Below, piece by piece: positions 61,611 to 64,000 of a stretch of DNA of 64,000 bases. Source of the stretch: Calditrichota bacterium (GTDB taxonomy: Bacteria > Zhuqueibacterota > Zhuqueibacteria > Zhuqueibacterales > Geothermadaptataceae); contig QQUE01000002.1 of the NCBI GenBank assembly GCA_008501765.1, forward strand, positions 308,336 to 372,335, read 5' to 3'. The translations under genes and the position numbers were made by a program. The notes beneath the pieces are model-generated. The model saw only the letters and a program-made list of their open reading frames with translations. It searched no databases and had not been told where the DNA came from. Within the stretch, counting starts at the first letter, position 1, and the number at the start of each line of letters is the position of its first letter.

Positions 61611-64000
61611 ATAAAATCTATAACAGATATTTTTTATATATACTCCTTGTATCCAGTCAGATTTACGCCCAACCACAAAACTTAAAATTTGAACATATCG
61701 GCCGGGAAGATGGACTGACGGCAAGTTCCGTCCTGAGCATTTTGCAGGATCATCAGGGCTTCATGTGGTTCGGCACAACCGATGGATTGTTCCGATATGA
61801 CGGCTATCGTATGACCGTCTTCAGGAATGATCCATTGGATTCAACAACTTTGGGGAATAATCATATTTGGAGCCTCCTTGAAGATTCTTATGGCACAATT
61901 TGGATTGGCACCTCCGCTGGCGGCCTGAACCGCTTTGACCGTAATAAAGAACAGTTCATTCGCTATACACATGATCCGGATGATCCAAACACCATCAGTT
62001 CTGATGTGGTTTTTGCGCTCTACCAGGATCGCAGCGGCGCTTTGTGGGTGGGCTCCTGGGAAGGGCTCAACAAGATCGATTTGGATCTGAAAAAAATTAC
62101 ACAGTTTGTCCATGATCCAGAGAATACAGCCAGCCTGAATCCCAATCGGATTCGTTCGATCTGTGAAGATAGCAGTGGTTCAATATGGCTGGGAACCGAA
62201 GGGGGCCTCAGCCGTCTCGATGTTCAGACAGGAAAATTCGAACGTTTTGTAGCGGATCCCAACAATCCACACAGTCTGAGCAGCAACGGTGTTAATTCTG
62301 TTATGACCGATATGACCGGTACTCTTTGGGTAGGATCATTGGGAGGATTGGATCGCTTTGACAGTAAAAACCAGCGTTTTACTCATTTCGCCACCGGGGG
62401 TGGAGTTGCTTCTCTTCTGCAAGACCAATCTGGGGCGTTGTGGATTGGAACGGGAAAGCATCTTTTACATTTTGAACCGGAAACCGAACGCTTCACCGAA
62501 TTTCAACATGACCCGGAAGATGCAACCAGCCTGATCAACGGTGTCATCCAAAGTGTATACGAAGATCGCAGCGGGGCGCTGTGGTTTGGTACAAACAACG
62601 CAATCAATCGGTTAGACAGAAGACGGTGGCAGTTCAAGCAAATTGGCCACAATCCCAGGGATGCGAGTAGCCTTAGTAACAACAGGATATCAGCCCTGCA
62701 TGCAGGCCTTTCCGGTACCATTTGGGTGGCAAGCTGGGGAGATCTGGGTGTAGCCATCGACAAGATAGATCCCGAAACAAAGCACGTTTCCCGCTCTCTC
62801 CCCGGATTGAAAAAAGAACACCTGCAACCCGGCGGCGGTATTACTCATCTTCATGAAGACCACTCTGGTATGCTTTGGATTTCCCAAAACGGGCTTGGAC
62901 GTTATGATCCCAAAAATGGGAAGTTCACCCGTTTTGTGCATGAATCCGGTAATCCGAACAGTTTGACCACCAATGAGATTGAATGCTCCTACGAAGACCA
63001 AAACGGAACTCTCTGGGTCGCAATCTATCACTATGGCGCCAATGGTGTCAGCGTGTTCGAACGGGAGCATGAGCGCTTTCGCTTCATCAGGTTTGAGCCA
63101 AAAATTCGTTCCAATATATCTCCGAAAAAAGGAATTACTTTTATTTCTCAAGGTAGATCTGGGAAATTGTGGTTTGCCACCAAAGGCGAAGGGATATTTC
63201 TGCTAAATCCCGGAAGCGAGGAATTCGAGCAGATAACACACGAACCTGGCAATCCAAATAGCCTGAGTCATAGCTGGGTGCGCGTAGTCCTCGAAGACCG
63301 GCAAGGTATGGTTTGGGCAGCACCGTGGTTCGGCGGATTGAACAAGTATAATCCTGAGACCGGACGCTTCACAATTTACACTGAAAGTGATGGTCTGCCC
63401 AGCAATGACATCACTAACTTGGTTGAAGATGATAATGGCAATATTTGGCTGACTACTCAGCATGCCGTATCACGATTTGATCCGCGAGCAGAAACTTTCA
63501 AAAATTTTGATCGTGACGACGGTTTGATAAATGAGAGTTATCATTCGTGGAAGTGCGCTGAAAAAAGCAAAACTGGCGAATTATTCTTTGGAGGTGAAAA
63601 CGGCATCGATTTTGTGCATCCAGACAGCATCTACGACAATCTGTACATCCCGCCGGTGGTATTTACCAGGTTTGTTCGCTACAACAGCAGCGAGGCTTCA
63701 GGGAAAGCCATTGCCGAAAAAGGGATTTCCGAAAAACATCGTTTCGATCTCAGCTATAAAGACCACACACTAACTTTTGAATTTGCTGCGCTCAACTACC
63801 GAGCACCGCATAAAAATCAATACGCCTATAAGCTGGAAGGCTTTCATGACGATTGGATTCACCTCGGCACCAAACATGAGGTGACGCTCACGAACATCGA
63901 ACCTGGTGAATACATCCTGCGTGTCAAGGGCTCTAACAACGACGGCGTCTGGAATGAGAAAGGCGCTTCTCTAATCATCAATATTAGCCCGCCATGGTGG
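61607..64000 (+). CDS. Reg_prop/Y_Y_Y two-component sensor, N-terminal part (runs off window)
   Basis: 798 codons are open to the window edge. A signal peptide (about 1-21, ending QIYAQ) is followed by some 12 two-component propeller repeats, each with the pattern GLSRLD..G.F..F and DxxGxLWVGT. They form two seven-bladed periplasmic propellers. From about residue 690 a Y_Y_Y domain begins (NQYAYKLEGFHDDWIHLG, GEYILRVKGSNNDGVWNE). A transmembrane helix and a kinase or hybrid kinase core are expected beyond 64000. Related proteins sense polysaccharide fragments. The start overlaps the GNAT stop. Confidence 0.9.
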   Translation, partial: MNKIYNRYFLYILLVSSQIYAQPQNLKFEHIGREDGLTASSVLSILQDHQGFMWFGTTDGLFRYDGYRMTVFRNDPLDSTTLGNNHIWSLLEDSYGTIWIGTSAGGLNRFDRNKEQFIRYTHDPDDPNTISSDVVFALYQDRSGALWVGSWEGLNKIDLDLKKITQFVHDPENTASLNPNRIRSICEDSSGSIWLGTEGGLSRLDVQTGKFERFVADPNNPHSLSSNGVNSVMTDMTGTLWVGSLGGLDRFDSKNQRFTHFATGGGVASLLQDQSGALWIGTGKHLLHFEPETERFTEFQHDPEDATSLINGVIQSVYEDRSGALWFGTNNAINRLDRRRWQFKQIGHNPRDASSLSNNRISALHAGLSGTIWVASWGDLGVAIDKIDPETKHVSRSLPGLKKEHLQPGGGITHLHEDHSGMLWISQNGLGRYDPKNGKFTRFVHESGNPNSLTTNEIECSYEDQNGTLWVAIYHYGANGVSVFEREHERFRFIRFEPKIRSNISPKKGITFISQGRSGKLWFATKGEGIFLLNPGSEEFEQITHEPGNPNSLSHSWVRVVLEDRQGMVWAAPWFGGLNKYNPETGRFTIYTESDGLPSNDITNLVEDDNGNIWLTTQHAVSRFDPRAETFKNFDRDDGLINESYHSWKCAEKSKTGELFFGGENGIDFVHPDSIYDNLYIPPVVFTRFVRYNSSEASGKAIAEKGISEKHRFDLSYKDHTLTFEFAALNYRAPHKNQYAYKLEGFHDDWIHLGTKHEVTLTNIEPGEYILRVKGSNNDGVWNEKGASLIINISPPWW

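Overview
The window is a 64 kb piece of a moderately AT-rich bacterial chromosome. Several features point to the FCB side of the tree, most like Calditrichota, KSB1 or Ignavibacteria-type lineages. These are a C-terminal type IX secretion sorting domain with the NYPNPFN signature, a TPR-GWxTD protein, a Reg_prop/Y_Y_Y sensor, many lipoproteins, and a conserved rpsU-yqeY-cvpA-mutS2 run. The phylum is inferred from gene content only; there is no rRNA here to confirm it, and I recognised no tRNA genes.

Region 1 (1-8.7 kb) looks like a short-chain-fatty-acid sensing locus. It holds the end of a propionyl/acetyl-CoA synthetase, a cNMP-binding/CBS/DUF294 nucleotidyltransferase, and a convergent operon. 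That operon encodes a small membrane protein, an SSS transporter fused through a STAC domain to a histidine kinase (CrbS-like), a receiver-only response regulator, and a membrane PAS/HAMP protein carrying a DEDDh exonuclease. Region 2 (8.9-18 kb) holds a giant secreted repeat protein, YggX, a ClpP-type protease, an esterase and a dicarboxylate symporter. Region 3 (18.3-25.2 kb, minus strand) is an eight-gene run from rpsU through yqeY, cvpA, mutS2 and an inositol monophosphatase to a histidine kinase, with a terminator after rpsU.

Region 4 (25.4-48.5 kb) is a mosaic of small transcription units: methyltransferase, VanX-like dipeptidase, ACT protein, TPR-GWxTD protein, S9 peptidase, a decayed GH2 protein, ArgR, amidohydrolase, S4 protein, two DMT transporters, a cytochrome c-YHS lipoprotein, FKBP, oxidoreductase, sialate O-acetylesterase and a VOC/GNAT/flavin cluster. 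Between 35.5 and 36.45 kb lie a strongly structured minus-strand RNA with its own promoter and terminator, and a lipocalin-like lipoprotein gene broken by a 196-bp palindromic element flanked by TTAA.

Region 5 (48.5-53.5 kb) is repeat-rich accessory DNA: GC-rich palindromes, a phosphodiester glycosidase, a GC-richer FG-GAP protein, an IS3 OrfA remnant and a second TTAA-type repeat. Region 6 (53.5-60.4 kb, minus strand) is a complete TetR-TolC-adaptor-2 ATPase-2 permease efflux operon (YbhGFSR-like) with two matching palindromic operators. The window ends with an AT-rich GNAT gene that overlaps a truncated Reg_prop sensor.

The strongest leads for new biology are the structured RNA at 35.5-35.7 kb, the TTAA element and the gene it broke, the apparent AUC start of argR, the sensor-exonuclease next to a CrbS-like kinase, and the paired-cysteine pattern in the giant repeat protein.
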